NCBI RefSeq assembly: GCF_042242105.1
Contig: NC_092034.1
Location: 16,191,644 to 16,255,643 of the forward strand
Direction of reading: 5' to 3'
Source of the DNA: Pempheris klunzingeri
Lineage: Eukaryota > Chordata > Actinopteri > Acropomatiformes > Pempheridae
DNA: 64,000 nt
Of this stretch, positions 1-24,204 are shown piece by piece. How positions within the stretch are numbered: position 1 is the stretch's first letter; the number at the start of each line of letters is the position of its first letter. The position numbers were made by a program, and so were the translations under genes. A model generated the notes under the pieces. It saw only the letters and a list, made by a program, of their open reading frames with translations, ran no database searches and was not told the DNA's origin.

Positions 1-1392
1 TAGCAGCATATAAAGTAATTAAAACCAGCCCCACCAACAATACATCCATGTGCATGAATCTATCAAATTATAGATTATTATTACTCTGAAACAGGCCATT
101 CTGCATTATGATTATGTCTGCTTTTGGTACTTTATGTAAGTTTTGATGGTGATACTTGCACTTTCTTTTAAATAAAGTAACATTTTGAATGCAGGATATT
201 TACTTTTTATTCTGTCGTATTTTCATTTTTTCTTTTACTCAAGTGAATGATCTGAGCACTTTGATGTAAGGGCCTAGAGAAAATGAGATGTGTGTTTAGC
301 TGAGAGGAAGCTCGAAATGAAGCAACATGACCTCTGAGAAGCATCAGGTCGCAACCCGAGATTTACTTTGAAAGTCCCAACCGGAAGCCCAGTGTTGCGC
401 TGTTGCGGTGTTGCGGGCGGCTTGACGCTGGTACCTGTCAAACGGTCTCCGGTCCTCCTCACTGCTCCGAACGCCGGCTGGCCGCTCCAGTCCACCGGGT
501 CCGGACCCACGGCAGGACGGCGGCGCTCACACGCGTAAGTTGTGTTAATATCGCGGCGTCTTTGACACGTGACCTTGCGTGAGAGGATTAAATACCGGCA
601 CGCACAACGTTTGCCTTCAGTCTCGGGGTTTGTATCCTCTCTGTCTGCAGCGCCCTGCACTGCAACAGAATGGAAGAAGGAAGAGAAGAGAAAGTCGGAC
701 GTGGAGCTACACTGATGGACCAGGAAGAGCAGGAGGAGTAGGAGCCTGCGGCGGCCTCATACTGAGCTGTGCGCCGGCATGACCTACATACCACAAAGCC
801 TGATGGACATCTCTGCCCTATGGATACATTAGGTCCTGTTCAACCTTGTACCACAGCAATAAGTGACCTTCGTTTTTATTTGGCGCTGCAGAACTATGCT
901 TAACAAGATAGCTGCTGTGGATGTGTCTGAAGAAACCATCATGTGTGTAGACCATGTCCTGTGTGAAGTAAGGGAGCGGGATAATCAGCAGTAAAAGCCC
1001 AGGGTGCTGGATGTTTTCAGACCTTATGTAACGCTCAAGAGGAAACCAGAAGTCAAAATGAACAAAACAGGTGGTCTGAGGCTTTAGGATACTACGCTGC
1101 ATACGAGTGGACTATACAGCGGCTCCGCTCTTTGGATTAGTGGGCAGTGTAGAGGCCCCCGCAGTGGAGCTGGGATCAAAGGTCCAAAGAAGAACAGAGC
1201 CCAAAGGGTCTTTTCAAGCTGGAGGCTCAGCCTGCAGACGCCTTATCTGCTCGTGAGTAAGAGATTGCACGGTTGTGATCACTGAGCGTGCTGTGATCAG
1301 CAATAAAGTCAACAGCCGAGCAATAAAAGCCTGAAGCAGGAAGAGTTCATGCGGACTTTAGTTGCTGTCAGCAACAAAAACTGTCCCCCGTC
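1..1392. other. Upstream region of paqr9
   Basis: No convincing coding sequence is present. The segment at about 360-560 is rich in G+C and CpG, unlike the AT-rich flanks, and lies 0.8-1 kb before the paqr9 start codon, so it may be the promoter or a 5' UTR exon. Short open frames here have no recognisable domains and low coding character. I could not place a splice donor and acceptor pair linking this region to the paqr9 coding exon. Confidence 0.4.
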
Positions 1393-2553
1393 ATGCTTCT
1401 GAAGTGCGGCCAGCCGTTACCTCTTCTGAGGCACACGGACGTGCCTCCCCGGGTCATAGAGAACTTCATCCTGACGGGCTACCGCTTCCCAAACTACAGC
1501 CTGAGGGACTGCTTACTGTCGGCGTTCAGGCCCACCAACGAAACGGGCAACTTCTGGACACACTTCCTGCCAGTATTTATTTTTTCCTACTATTTCGTAG
1601 AGGCGTTTGGTTGGGAGGGCGCGCCGCATTGTGATGCTCCCTTCTTCTATCCGCTGTGGAACTACTACATCGGGGTGTTCTGTCTGCTGATGGCGAGCAG
1701 CATGGCCCACCTCCTCAACTCAATGTCTCTGGTGGTCAGAGAGGTCTGCTTTTTTGTGGATTATGGCACTATCAGCTCCTACACAGTTGGCTCATCGCTG
1801 GCGTACTACTATTACATCCACCCTCGCGCAGGGATAGTTGAGACGGGAGGCCACAATGGATCCCATATGGCCCTGAAACATGAACCTGCAGAGGCTCTTG
1901 CGTCATCCTATGCAATCCCAGATTTCAGTGTGTTCTTTGAAACCTTCTACATCCCATGTGCATGTATCGTAGCGATCATTTGCGTTTTATCTTGCTGCAA
2001 TACCCGCCAGAGGTGGAGGAAGCATCGGTATGTCATCCGAACCCTCGTGTTTCTCCTCCCGTTCCTCGTCTCCTCCACGCCGGTCTTCTTCCGCCTCCTC
2101 ACCAGATCGCCTTATTCCCCCGCCTCCTCCTCCTTTGCAGCTTCCACCTCCACCTCCATCTTCTTCTATCGCCACTGTCTCTGGCTGCTGGTGTCAGCCA
2201 TCTTCAACATCAGCAAATTCCCAGAGCGGCTTGCCCCGGGTTGCTTCGACATCTGGGGGCACAGCCACCAGTGGTTCCACTGTTGCACGTTTCTGTCTAT
2301 CCTCGACGAACTCCACATGATCAAGGCCGAGGTGAAAGCCATCCTGCTCAGCCCGACTCTGCTGCTACCCCCCGCCACTCTCTCCCGCCTGCCTGGACCT
2401 ACGGTGGCTTCCACCTATGGAGTGATGCTGCTCCTCCAGTCCACCATCATCTCCATCATCACGTGGTTCTCCTGGAACGCCAACTGCATTTACGGACCCC
2501 AGAGAGACCAGCTGGCAAAGGAGCTCCCCAAGAAACACCTGAAATGTCACTGA
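1393..2553 (+). CDS. paqr9: Progestin and adipoQ receptor family member 9 (membrane progestin receptor epsilon)
   Basis: A single uninterrupted exon of 386 residues; human PAQR9 is also intronless and about 377 residues long. PAQR proteins are seven-transmembrane receptors or hydrolase-like proteins of the plasma membrane; mPR members respond to progestins. Hydrophobic segments lie at about 54-73, 88-108, 120-142, 180-202, 214-236, 260-273 and 340-360. Family signatures are visible: PTNET at 48-52, FWTHF at 54-58, SMAHLL with His106 after TM2, FVDYG with Asp123, and GHSHQWFH at 289-296, whose His292 and His296 match the HxxxH metal-binding pair of AdipoR-type proteins. FNISKFPERLAPG at 271-283 and the motif order match PAQR9 better than PAQR5/6/7/8. 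The start is the first ATG of the frame and gives the expected short N-terminus. A Ser/Pro-rich stretch at 238-255 is unusual. PAQR5 or PAQR6 is the alternative assignment. Confidence 0.85.
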   Translation: MLLKCGQPLPLLRHTDVPPRVIENFILTGYRFPNYSLRDCLLSAFRPTNETGNFWTHFLPVFIFSYYFVEAFGWEGAPHCDAPFFYPLWNYYIGVFCLLMASSMAHLLNSMSLVVREVCFFVDYGTISSYTVGSSLAYYYYIHPRAGIVETGGHNGSHMALKHEPAEALASSYAIPDFSVFFETFYIPCACIVAIICVLSCCNTRQRWRKHRYVIRTLVFLLPFLVSSTPVFFRLLTRSPYSPASSSFAASTSTSIFFYRHCLWLLVSAIFNISKFPERLAPGCFDIWGHSHQWFHCCTFLSILDELHMIKAEVKAILLSPTLLLPPATLSRLPGPTVASTYGVMLLLQSTIISIITWFSWNANCIYGPQRDQLAKELPKKHLKCH

Positions 2554-5500
2554 TCACTGAGACATCTTTCTTTAATCGTCCTGACGATGTGGGAAGATTT
2601 GCACATGCCACAAACAGGAGCGCACAAGTAAAACAACATTTCCCTTCCAATTTCAGATCCGTCATAGGTTTCAACCAACCTGACAGTGTTTCACAAGCCC
2701 TCGAAGGGGGAAATTGGGGACAACTGGCGATGAAAGGATTATATTCTGAGCTCACCACAGGGTGGCTGTGTGGTTGAGTGGATATCGAAAGACCTTGCCA
2801 GGTACCTCCCTTGAGCTGCTTCAGCATGTTCCAACAGGATGTCCGACGATTAAATTAGTACCTCTAGGGATTGTACTCTAGAGGTGTTGCTCTTGGCGAT
2901 GCGGCTTAAACGTCAGCATGAACATATGTCGTGTGTTTTCAAGTAGCTCCTCCTGGTGCACTTCCTTCCTTCCCTCCTCTGAGCTGTACCGTTTGAGAAA
3001 CCACGGCTGTGGTTGAAACCCATTGTTTCACGTCGAATGGATCCCTTTTTTTCCGACATTCTGTGAGGCGTACCTTCTCTTCCTCTTGCTCATATGTTCA
3101 CACACAGTATCATTTCCTCTATTTCCCAGTGAATCTTGCAAGCAGGAAGTGTGGCGGCCTTGACGACGCTACCAAAATAGCTGAGGTCTGATATCATTGA
3201 AGCACTTTCAAAGGGGGCTGGTCCGACTCCCCTTGTCATTAAGGAGCTGCACTTAACATTTCTGAGGCTTGTAATGACATCCTGCTGACGTGTTCTGTGG
3301 AGCTTTTAGGATGTACAGTGCTGGATGTGCGCCATTACTCTGATGACCGGTTCCCCATAGACAACGTTCACACTGCTGAAAGTGCTCTAGTTCAGATTAA
3401 ATGTGATGTAAATCTGATGTTTTCTGAGCAGTATGAAAAGTGTACTGGATTTGTGTGGCTCATGCTGCACATGAGTCTTTTTGCCGACAGCTCGTGTTGG
3501 TAAAATTCCAAAAAAGATACCCAAGCAGCAGCTCCAGTTCAAAGGCTCCGTGAACGTAGACGAAACGAGGACAATGAAACCTGAAGCCGCTTTTTTGAAG
3601 CCGCTTTCTCTGTCATGTGATGTACAGCAGCTCCTCAGAGCTAAAGCCATATTAGAGAAGTAAACTAAGGCAATAGTGTAGTTGTACTGCATCATCAGGA
3701 ACTTCCTGAGTAGATTTGCACATGACATACATATCAGGTTAATAGTTCACCCAGCAGTTTGTACCTTTCATGTATTATCAGTACATCTGGGTCACAGAGG
3801 GTCATTTTACAGCACTTCCAGCTGCTCTATAATCCTCAGTGACTCTTGTACGGAGCCCCTGGCGTGTCACTAAAATGATTTTCTTTTTTAATCTTGCATG
3901 CACAAGATAAGAATATGTAATCTTTCAGGACTTTGGAGGCTTTGTAGTCATCCAACCTCTGGAAAAATAACTACTTTGTCTTTAGCGCCAGGAAAAAGAC
4001 AAGTTTTCCACAAGTTTTTTTAATTATTTCCTAATCCAAAATATAAAATGAGAGTAAGATGTGTCTTTGGTGAGTTTAGACAATTGTACAAAGTTTTTTT
4101 TTTTTTTTTATCAGTTATAATAGAATAAATATATGTTACTATGTTTTTATTTCATACCTCCATACAAAAAAAAAATGTTTTGGCTAGCTGGAACAGAGAT
4201 GCAGCTTGGAAATTGGGTTGAAACTTTTTTTCATTTTTCATGGTGTATTGAATGGAAGAAAAAGATTCAGAGCTACTAAAGTCCTGAAAAGTGATAAGGT
4301 ATCAGATATGTAAGGTATAAAAAGATATAAAAAATAACTTAGTTGTGAGAATCAGAAAACAGGAGACGGCATATCAATTTATAGTAAACTATCCTGTGCA
4401 CACAAGATCCAGAACTTGTTCATTCAAGATATGAAAAAAAAAAAAAAAAGACCTTTAGGGGCTCTGCAGAAAAGTGACTAAGGAGTCTAGAAACATCGTC
4501 AGAAATACATTCACTGTTGTTAAAGGACTAGATTTTTAAATATTATCAATATATTATTATAATTTCCTGAAGAATGGAGGGTCTGTGACTCAAATATAAT
4601 GCTAATATGTGATGTAACATTAATATTGAAGAAGCTGATGTCATTAATTTACCTGCATGCAGCAAGATTTAGCCTTAGTGTTCACATTGTGTCTGTGCTG
4701 CAGGATCACATCCTGTCTGCACAGACGGTAGCCGTCACCCCCTCAGAGAAACACTCACGTAGACGTAAGCTTTCACATCCGTCTTTGTTTTTCTAGAGTC
4801 ACACGACCCGACCCAAAACCAACAAACCCTAACAAACACCTTCTTGTGTCAGTGACCGTGCTTAGGCAGCATCCGTGTTCGTCACGTGTTTCCATTCGAC
4901 ACATATATGTCCAGGGAGGAGGAGGAAGGAGCCTAGAGTGCAGTCGTGTCATGTTAGTGCTGCTGCGGCCCCGAGTCTGACCCCCCCCCCCCCACCCCCG
5001 AGTTCATTTGTGCACTGAAAATGGACCACGACTGAAGATGAATTAGGAGAATGTGTGTTTTCATTTTATTTTCTCTGTTACAGCTTCAAATGTGAGCTCT
5101 AACGACACACTTACATGTCGATAACTCATGTTGGTCACTGTCTAATTTCTGAAATGTTATGATCACTGCTGTGTTAGTTCTGGTCATATCTGCACATCTA
5201 TTGTGGTTCAATGCGTCCACTCGCACGAGCAACACTGGAACGGAGTACAGAAGGGCCATATTGAGTGTTTTTGATAATCATGCTGCTACGGTGCACTTTA
5301 AAGCATCTTTAGAGCTCATCAGAACGTTCCCTTTAAGGGTCCACCCTGCAGTACTGTACTACTTCAGCACATTTCAGGCTCAGGTAGTGCTTTCCAATAT
5401 GACTAGTCAGAGAGATGAAACCGATTCGATGTCGAAGCGATGTTTCTACCTCAACAGAACATTTCTGTCTCTCTGGTCGCAGAGAAGAACCATCGTTGAC

Positions 5501-6784
5501 CACCTGCCCCCTCCAGACTGTGAATGCCACACTTGAATCTGTCGGTGTTAAAGTATGCGAATGTCAGACTTACGGAGTACTGTATCTTACCTAGTGAATC
5601 ACTCAGGGTTGACTGAAGAACGACATTAATATATTATTTACACATGCATTAAATTGTGAATTACAAGAGGTGGGGGATGATTAGACTGTGTGTCTGTTAA
5701 TACTGATGTATCAAATAGCACTAATGTGGATGATTTGAGTTTTACTGAATAAAAGATGCCGAGAACTTTTGTTGCAGTTTTATTTGTGCAGAAGTTCATC
5801 ATGGGTGTCACTTGGGTGTGGTGTGATGTGGTGCACCACAAACAGGTCCAATGTTCCACTTGTATAAACATCACAGCTCTAAAACTCACGACAGACATAC
5901 AATAAAACACTAGCATGCGACGTGCTTTCTGGTTGTGTGATCTATAATCCTGGTTATGGCCCCGCACTCTATAGCAGCTGTTTCCTGTTAACATGAGCAT
6001 TTCTAACATGGCCCCTTTTAGTGCTGCCATCATAGGGTGGAGACTTCAACCTGGAGGGTGAAGTGAATTTGCAATGGTTTGAATAATTCAGATGTTTTCA
6101 AATGAGCTCTGTCCACAGTCCAGCACTCCCTCAGCTGTTAGAGCACACGCACGTCTGTGCGAGTACGTGCACATGCGGTAGGTGTGCTGGACCTCGACAG
6201 GGTCATTCGTGTGGACAGCTTGTGCAGCTGGCTTTTTATGTCAAGCTCTGCTCCCCCCCCCCCCCACACCGGCTTTTTCCATCCGTCTTGACCCTTTTCA
6301 CCCGAGCCTCGGCCCAGCGGCCAGTGAAACCTGAACCTCAGAGAGGAGAATCTCCGTGAGTACAGGAGAGCTATTGTGAAAGGTTTGAACGCATCAGTCA
6401 ATGAGCAAAGGCTGCTGGCAGTAAGTGCTAATGAATGAGAAGGGCAGGGGGAGGAGGAGGATGATGGTGGTGTCAGGCAACACAGTTCACCCCCCCCCCC
6501 CCCCCCATTTAGTCTGACTTTGTCTTTATTATGCAGGTGATTCAAGAAGTTTAATGACAATTTTTCATCCAATTCCATGCAGAGCATGTACACATGACAC
6601 AAGACGTGTTTCTGGGAATCTGGGCTGATTATTAATACATGAAAAAATTATAATGCTTCAACTATTTTTAGAATCACTACATCTAAATTATATCATATAC
6701 ATTTGAAATTTATCTTGTATCTTATATATTATCTTTTTTTTTGGTGCGACTTGAATACTGCGATGCTGGTCTGCCTCATGTCTT

Positions 6785-6915
6785 ATCTATTTATATATAG
6801 ATATATACATAGATCTATCTATCTATCTATATCTATCTATCTATCTATAGATCGATCTATAGATAGATCTATCTATATATCTATATCTATATCTATAGAT
6901 ATCAATCTATAGGAT
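6785..6915. repeat. TATC/GATA microsatellite
   Basis: Tandem, slightly degenerate ATCT/AGAT units run in both orientations, making the stretch partly self-complementary. It produces a spurious open frame of Ile/Ser/Tyr/Asp repeats. Confidence 0.9.
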
Positions 6916-7160
6916 AGGATTTTCCCATCCACTGTGACAGTTTGCAAAGGGTATGAATCATTTTGGACATGCCACTTTTTGTTCAAATGTAAATAAAAGC
7001 TGAGAAATAGTTTTTTCCACAATGATGCCTCTTGTACATCGTCTTATTATCTTCTGGGAGACGCCTGTGCCATTTCCAATCAAGAAAAAACTTGCTGGTT
7101 GAATAAAAGTAACTTTAAGTCAAAATTTGCCAGGGGTATGAAGAATTTCAGGCTTAACTG

Positions 7161-7237
7161 TAGATCTATCTATCTATCTATATATATATATATATATACA
7201 CACATAGAGAGAGAGAGAGAGATCGATCGATCGATCA
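7161..7237. repeat. Compound ATCT / AT / GA / GATC microsatellite
   Basis: Four adjacent simple-repeat blocks: (ATCT)n, (AT)n, (GA)n and (GATC)n. Confidence 0.9.
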
Positions 7238-8794
7238 ATAAGAGCTCCTTAATAAATAAATAAATATCCAGCTCAGTGCACCCACCAGCTGGTACAATGA
7301 GGACTAGATACAAAGTGTTCCCACTCACAGCATGAAGGGGTGAGACAACTCAGCCAACCACAAAGCTCTTATTTCTCTTCCACGTGTCAAGTGTTTGAAA
7401 ATGATGGACTGGGGAGGGAGAGAGGCTTAAAAACTCACTTTCTTCTCCTCCACTTCTGACAATTCTTTGTACTGGATTCTTTTCAAACATCCTGCTAGTC
7501 TATTTATGGACTTGAAGAGCTTGTGGGGACTAATCAAACGGTCATATTGTCTATTTAAAATCATTCCAATATAGTCTCACCTGTGGTTGATGTTTGGAGC
7601 AGCAGAGCTGATTGGTACAATCCATATTTAGGTCACCACTAAAAATAAATACAATTAAAATAGAAACTAAAAGGTAAGAATGCTGAAGCAAATGAACAAC
7701 ATGGAAACTATTCAAAAGGAAAAATAAAATCACATTTTATTCTATTTTTCAGTAATCTGGTTCGAGCATACTGAACATGGTTTTGTCAGTCTTCAGAATC
7801 ACAAGGATCAGCGCAAGAAGACACCAACGTCTTTGAATTTAAAATGATCACACAAGCGAATTATTAAGGCAGTTAACGACATTAAGTGGAATGAGGAGAA
7901 AACATGAAACAGCGCATGAAATGTTTGGTTGTGAATGACGGCGACAACCTGAAGAGGAAACCACAGCAGAGCAGCTGAGGTGGACTGAAATGAAACAATG
8001 CTGCCATGAGCAATGTAAAGTAGCTGTTACCGACACAGTACATCCCAGTGTTTACCTGGACAATACACTGTCCTCACTTATTTCACAGTATTACTTCAGT
8101 TGTGATTTATAGTCCGTCACCACCAGTCACTATCATCGCCAACATAACCCCTGACCCCGTAAGGTTCAGTCGTTCTGAACTTCTCATCCGTGAAGTGCAT
8201 TTTTTTTAACAAGGTAAGAATGAGCTTTGAATCTCTACGTTTTTAAAGAATTTTAAGAGGTTTTGTTATTTATCTGTATTTTAGGATCACTGTGCACAAA
8301 AAAAAAAAAAGATTCTTCTTCAACAATTAGTCATCATCATGTACTCACTTGGGAATGTCATCTCAGTGCCAACACAAGAACCAAAAATAAGACTCAGCTT
8401 GAAATAAAGTGGAATAATTCTTTGCCCGTTCACCTCATTGCTCCTAAGAGTTCATCTTAGCAAAACGAAATACGGGACGTCTGGTTTGTCACTCTTTAAA
8501 TCAAGCGTCATCCTACCTTGCTTATCTAAACTAGATATTCACATCTTGTGTATATCCACTCCAGGTCTGCTACGATTTAAAGAGGCAGCACCATTCTCAA
8601 AACTGAGAACACTGTGATGTACGTTGTGTTTTCTGGCTGTAAGTGGCTCTTTGCACCAAACGTGGACAATGATTGGAATGTTGTTGGACGGTGTTCTGCT
8701 GTCGACATGAGCTCACTGTGGTGATGCCATGTGGGACTGCAGCGGAGGATTGCCACGCGTCGCGGTCTTTTCCTTGCAGTGCTCGGCCTGTCGG

Positions 8795-21014
<12,220 letters not shown>

Positions 21015-22264
21015 CCTCCTCTATGTGTCAGTACAACTCTAAAATAAGAAAGGTGAGAAATACGACAATGTATCCAACACACACATGCAAGAAATAACAC
21101 AGAAGAAAAAGGATTTTGCTTTTTCAGATCCGCTGAAGGCACATGTGTAGCCGATTAATCAGAAGGAGCACAGTGTCTCTTTACAGAGCAGAGACCTAGT
21201 TTATATCTGAGATCTTTCCACATTCGGTGGGGAAATAGATTAGCCTTTAAGGCTGCAGTCCACGTGGGCCGGTGTGGCCGAGGGTTAGTGAACTCTTGGC
21301 CTTGCATAACTAAATCCCTCAGCGATCTCATACAACTTTTAACAGGGAGAATTTTTGCGGCCAAATGCTCGGACAACCTCTACTTGTTAAAAAAAAAAAA
21401 AAGAAGAAGACAAACTGCAGTTTATTTCTTTGAGAGGCGGTATCTGTGTGAAAGGTGAACAGATAAGGAGAACACTTGACAGAGCCATCGCATCCTGAAT
21501 GTCCACATACTTGGCAGGTTAGTTCAAGTGCTGCAAAGTGCAAAGTCAAGTCATGATAGTGTGTTCTCCTGTGATCTAACACCAGCCCAGAGGTTCACTT
21601 AGAAGGCTGAATGCATTTGTGCCATTTAGATTTAGTAAACCTCAGTATTGTTTCCAAGGCACCCAGTATTAACTTTGTTGTCTTGTTTAAGTAATCTTTG
21701 ACCAGTTACTTTCTGATTTCAGATCAGATTTGTTTCCACCACTGCCTGTCAAAGCTGCTGCTAGGAACCAATGAACTAATGACCCCGTCGGACGTGTTTC
21801 ATTCATATTTCCCTTCGCAATTGCAGCTCTTTAACTTGACTTGGCCTTCTCGCGCAAGTTAGCATTAGCTGCTTGGTCAAACTCCAGCTTTTACACGCGG
21901 ATATGTTTGTATGGAGACAGAAAAGGGAGAGAACTGGCTAAAAACACGACTACTGATTATATAATTACTACCATGACGAGATAGCAAAGCAGGACGTTGA
22001 CGGTTTTGAACGTGACATCCAAAGTTAGCTAGCTGACGACTCAACTATTCTGCGTGCCAGCACGAGGGGGGGGGTCTGCTGTGTAAAAGACCGAAATAAG
22101 ACAGTTTATTAAATCTCAGTGGGTGTCAATGACTTACTCGTGTGTGAGGAGACACCGCAGAGCACGCCCGTACGCCGTCACTGTCAGCAGGCTTCCATAC
22201 AAGAGCCGGAGGTTCAGCCGCAGACTGAATAAACACGTCCCGCCGACAGTGACAGCAGCGTCCA
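21015..22264 (-). promoter_or_regulatory. aco1: aco1 5' UTR exon, first intron and promoter
   Basis: The coding exon that starts at 21014 extends upstream to a good acceptor (TTTTAG), giving UTR sequence from 21038. The best partner donor is CGA followed by GTAAGT, ending a non-coding exon at 22138. That puts the first exon at about 22138-22265, in a short GC/CpG-rich patch. An ETS-type site, CCGGAAGTG on the minus strand, sits at 22265-22274 just upstream of the likely transcription start, a common arrangement in TATA-less housekeeping promoters. The transcription start itself is inferred. Confidence 0.55.
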
Positions 22265-24156
22265 CACTTCCGGTCTGAATTTTTTTCAGAATAAAAGCAC
22301 CACCTCTGTTAGTTCGATTGTTCGATTTTCAATGTACAAACAATCAGTTCACTCAGCAAAGAAGAAAACTAAAGTAAACTTAACAACTGGCATGAGTTTT
22401 TTTCTTTTTCTTTTTTTATTTGTTCCAAATTTGAGAGACTCAAAAGCATCCAACGCCAGTTAGAAAAAAATGAACTATGGAGAATGGTGACTTTCTGATA
22501 CTCTACATACAGAAATATTTAAAAGATGTAAACAAGAAAGTGAAATTCATTCTTCGATTCAATCCATCCGTTGCTGTTTTCTTCCATTAAAGTCACTTTC
22601 TTGCTTTATGTCATTCAGACAGTGTCTCACCCTCAGCAGAAATTTTATTTAGGACTACATCTCCCTTCCATTTGTCTTGATATAAACCTGCCTAGATTTA
22701 CTTAATGCCACTTTTGATATTTGTCTATTGCTTAGTCTCGCTACAGTAATTGGGCATATGGACTGATTTATCAATTTGAATGGTTCATGATGGTTCCTTT
22801 CTCTGTCTCATCACACACATTATTAAATGTGTGTATTTACTGATCCTTAAATATCTAGCTGATGATCCACTTGGTTGACACACTACAACATCACCAAAAC
22901 ACAGAAAATATGCAGATTGACAAAATGGAAGAAGAAGTGGAAGTGGAGAGGTGGACAGAAGCTATACACTGTACTATATACTGTACAGCAGGCCTATTGT
23001 GCATTACATAACACAGTAATACTACTAATTCAGTTCTGACTCCTTAATATGAAACAATGTCTTCTTGGGAGCCCTCATTTTAGATTATGGCTTGTGTGAC
23101 TGTGGACATAAATAGTTATTTTTCCCTCTTGGATTGCTTAATTTTAAATTTCTTTCTTAGAAGTCAGAAAAAATAAAAAAATAAAAATAAGCACGAGTTA
23201 GTCTAACAGATTTTCTTCTTCCTTTATTGTCCTTTTAATCATGTGGTGGCCTCTGAGATTTGCCATGAGACCAATCAGAGTGTTCCCTGGAGCAACATCA
23301 CATCTCAAATTGCACAAATTCTTCAATGCAATGCGAATATCTTTTTAAAATGTTGGGGTCGTTAAACATGTGCTGCAGCCAAGGTGAGCCGGTGAAGATT
23401 GTTTTAAACATTAAGGACCATGGAAGGTGGATTTAATTCATCTTTCTATTGAAACTCATGCACCCGTATTCTTTAATAGACAGCCCAAGATTTTTTTTGA
23501 CATCACTCAGCCGGAGGGTTCAGATGGTCTCAGAAGCGCCTTTAATTCAGATTCACAGGTGAAATACGATGCAATACAACGCTGGGGTTCAGGCAGCGTC
23601 GGGCTCATGACTGGTTCTGGTCAGAGGAGCCAAGAACTGGGTTTTCCAACAGATTTTAAAGGGTAGAGTATCACAATATCACACGTAACCATTGTTTGAT
23701 TGGACGCTAAGGTCTGTACGTCAGTCTCCACCAGCCATCAGCGTTGTCTGTGTAGGCTTGTGTCTATCAGGAAAATGTTTACAGAGCAAGAACTCTCTGT
23801 TTCTTACAATCAAGATATTACATCTGCTTCTTAAAACAATGGAGGAGACACCAGTCTGTCAGGAGTTCTAATTTACATTGAAGACATTTTGTTGCAATAT
23901 CAGAGTTAATAGTTAACAACCTCACAGCCTGCTTGTATTACCAGTGATCTACAGGTGATAGTGATAGTTTCAGTTTAACTCGTCTCCAGTCAGGGTTTAT
24001 TTGATTTATTTATGGTTTATTGGAGATGATTTATGGTTTTTTGTTATCTCTCAGCCACATTTTGTTTTTGATGATATCATTATTTCTGGCCATCTACCCA
24101 TCCAGGGCCGAACTACCTAACCGGAGGATCTTTTGCCAATGAACAGCTGTGAGTTT

Positions 24157-24204
24157 ACACACACACACACACACACACGTACACACATGCACACACACAC
24201 ACAC
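24157..24204. repeat. (AC)n microsatellite
   Basis: An imperfect AC tract interrupted by GTAC and ATGC. Confidence 0.95.

Larger units (their letters stand above)
2554..8794. other. Intergenic region between paqr9 and aco1
   Basis: About 6.2 kb separating the 3' ends of paqr9 (+) and aco1 (-), so the genes converge. Their 3' UTRs should lie here, but I could not fix poly(A) sites; an AATAAA on the minus strand near 7736-7741 would give aco1 a 3' UTR of about 1 kb. The region is AT-rich with poly-A/T and poly-C runs (about 4981-4996, 6250-6264, 6490-6507) and two compound microsatellites. Scattered short open frames show no domain. Confidence 0.6.

Noticed and set aside
1956-2777. Long overlapping open frame (273 codons) on the plus strand within paqr9
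   Set aside because: It is the +1 shadow of the CT-rich paqr9 coding region; its His/Leu/Pro-rich translation has no domain, whereas the 1393-2553 frame matches the PAQR family throughout.
21255-21330. tRNA-like sequence (GGTGTGGCCGAGGGTTAGTG)
   Set aside because: It resembles a tRNA A box, but no matching B box (GGTTCGAATCC) or cloverleaf follows.
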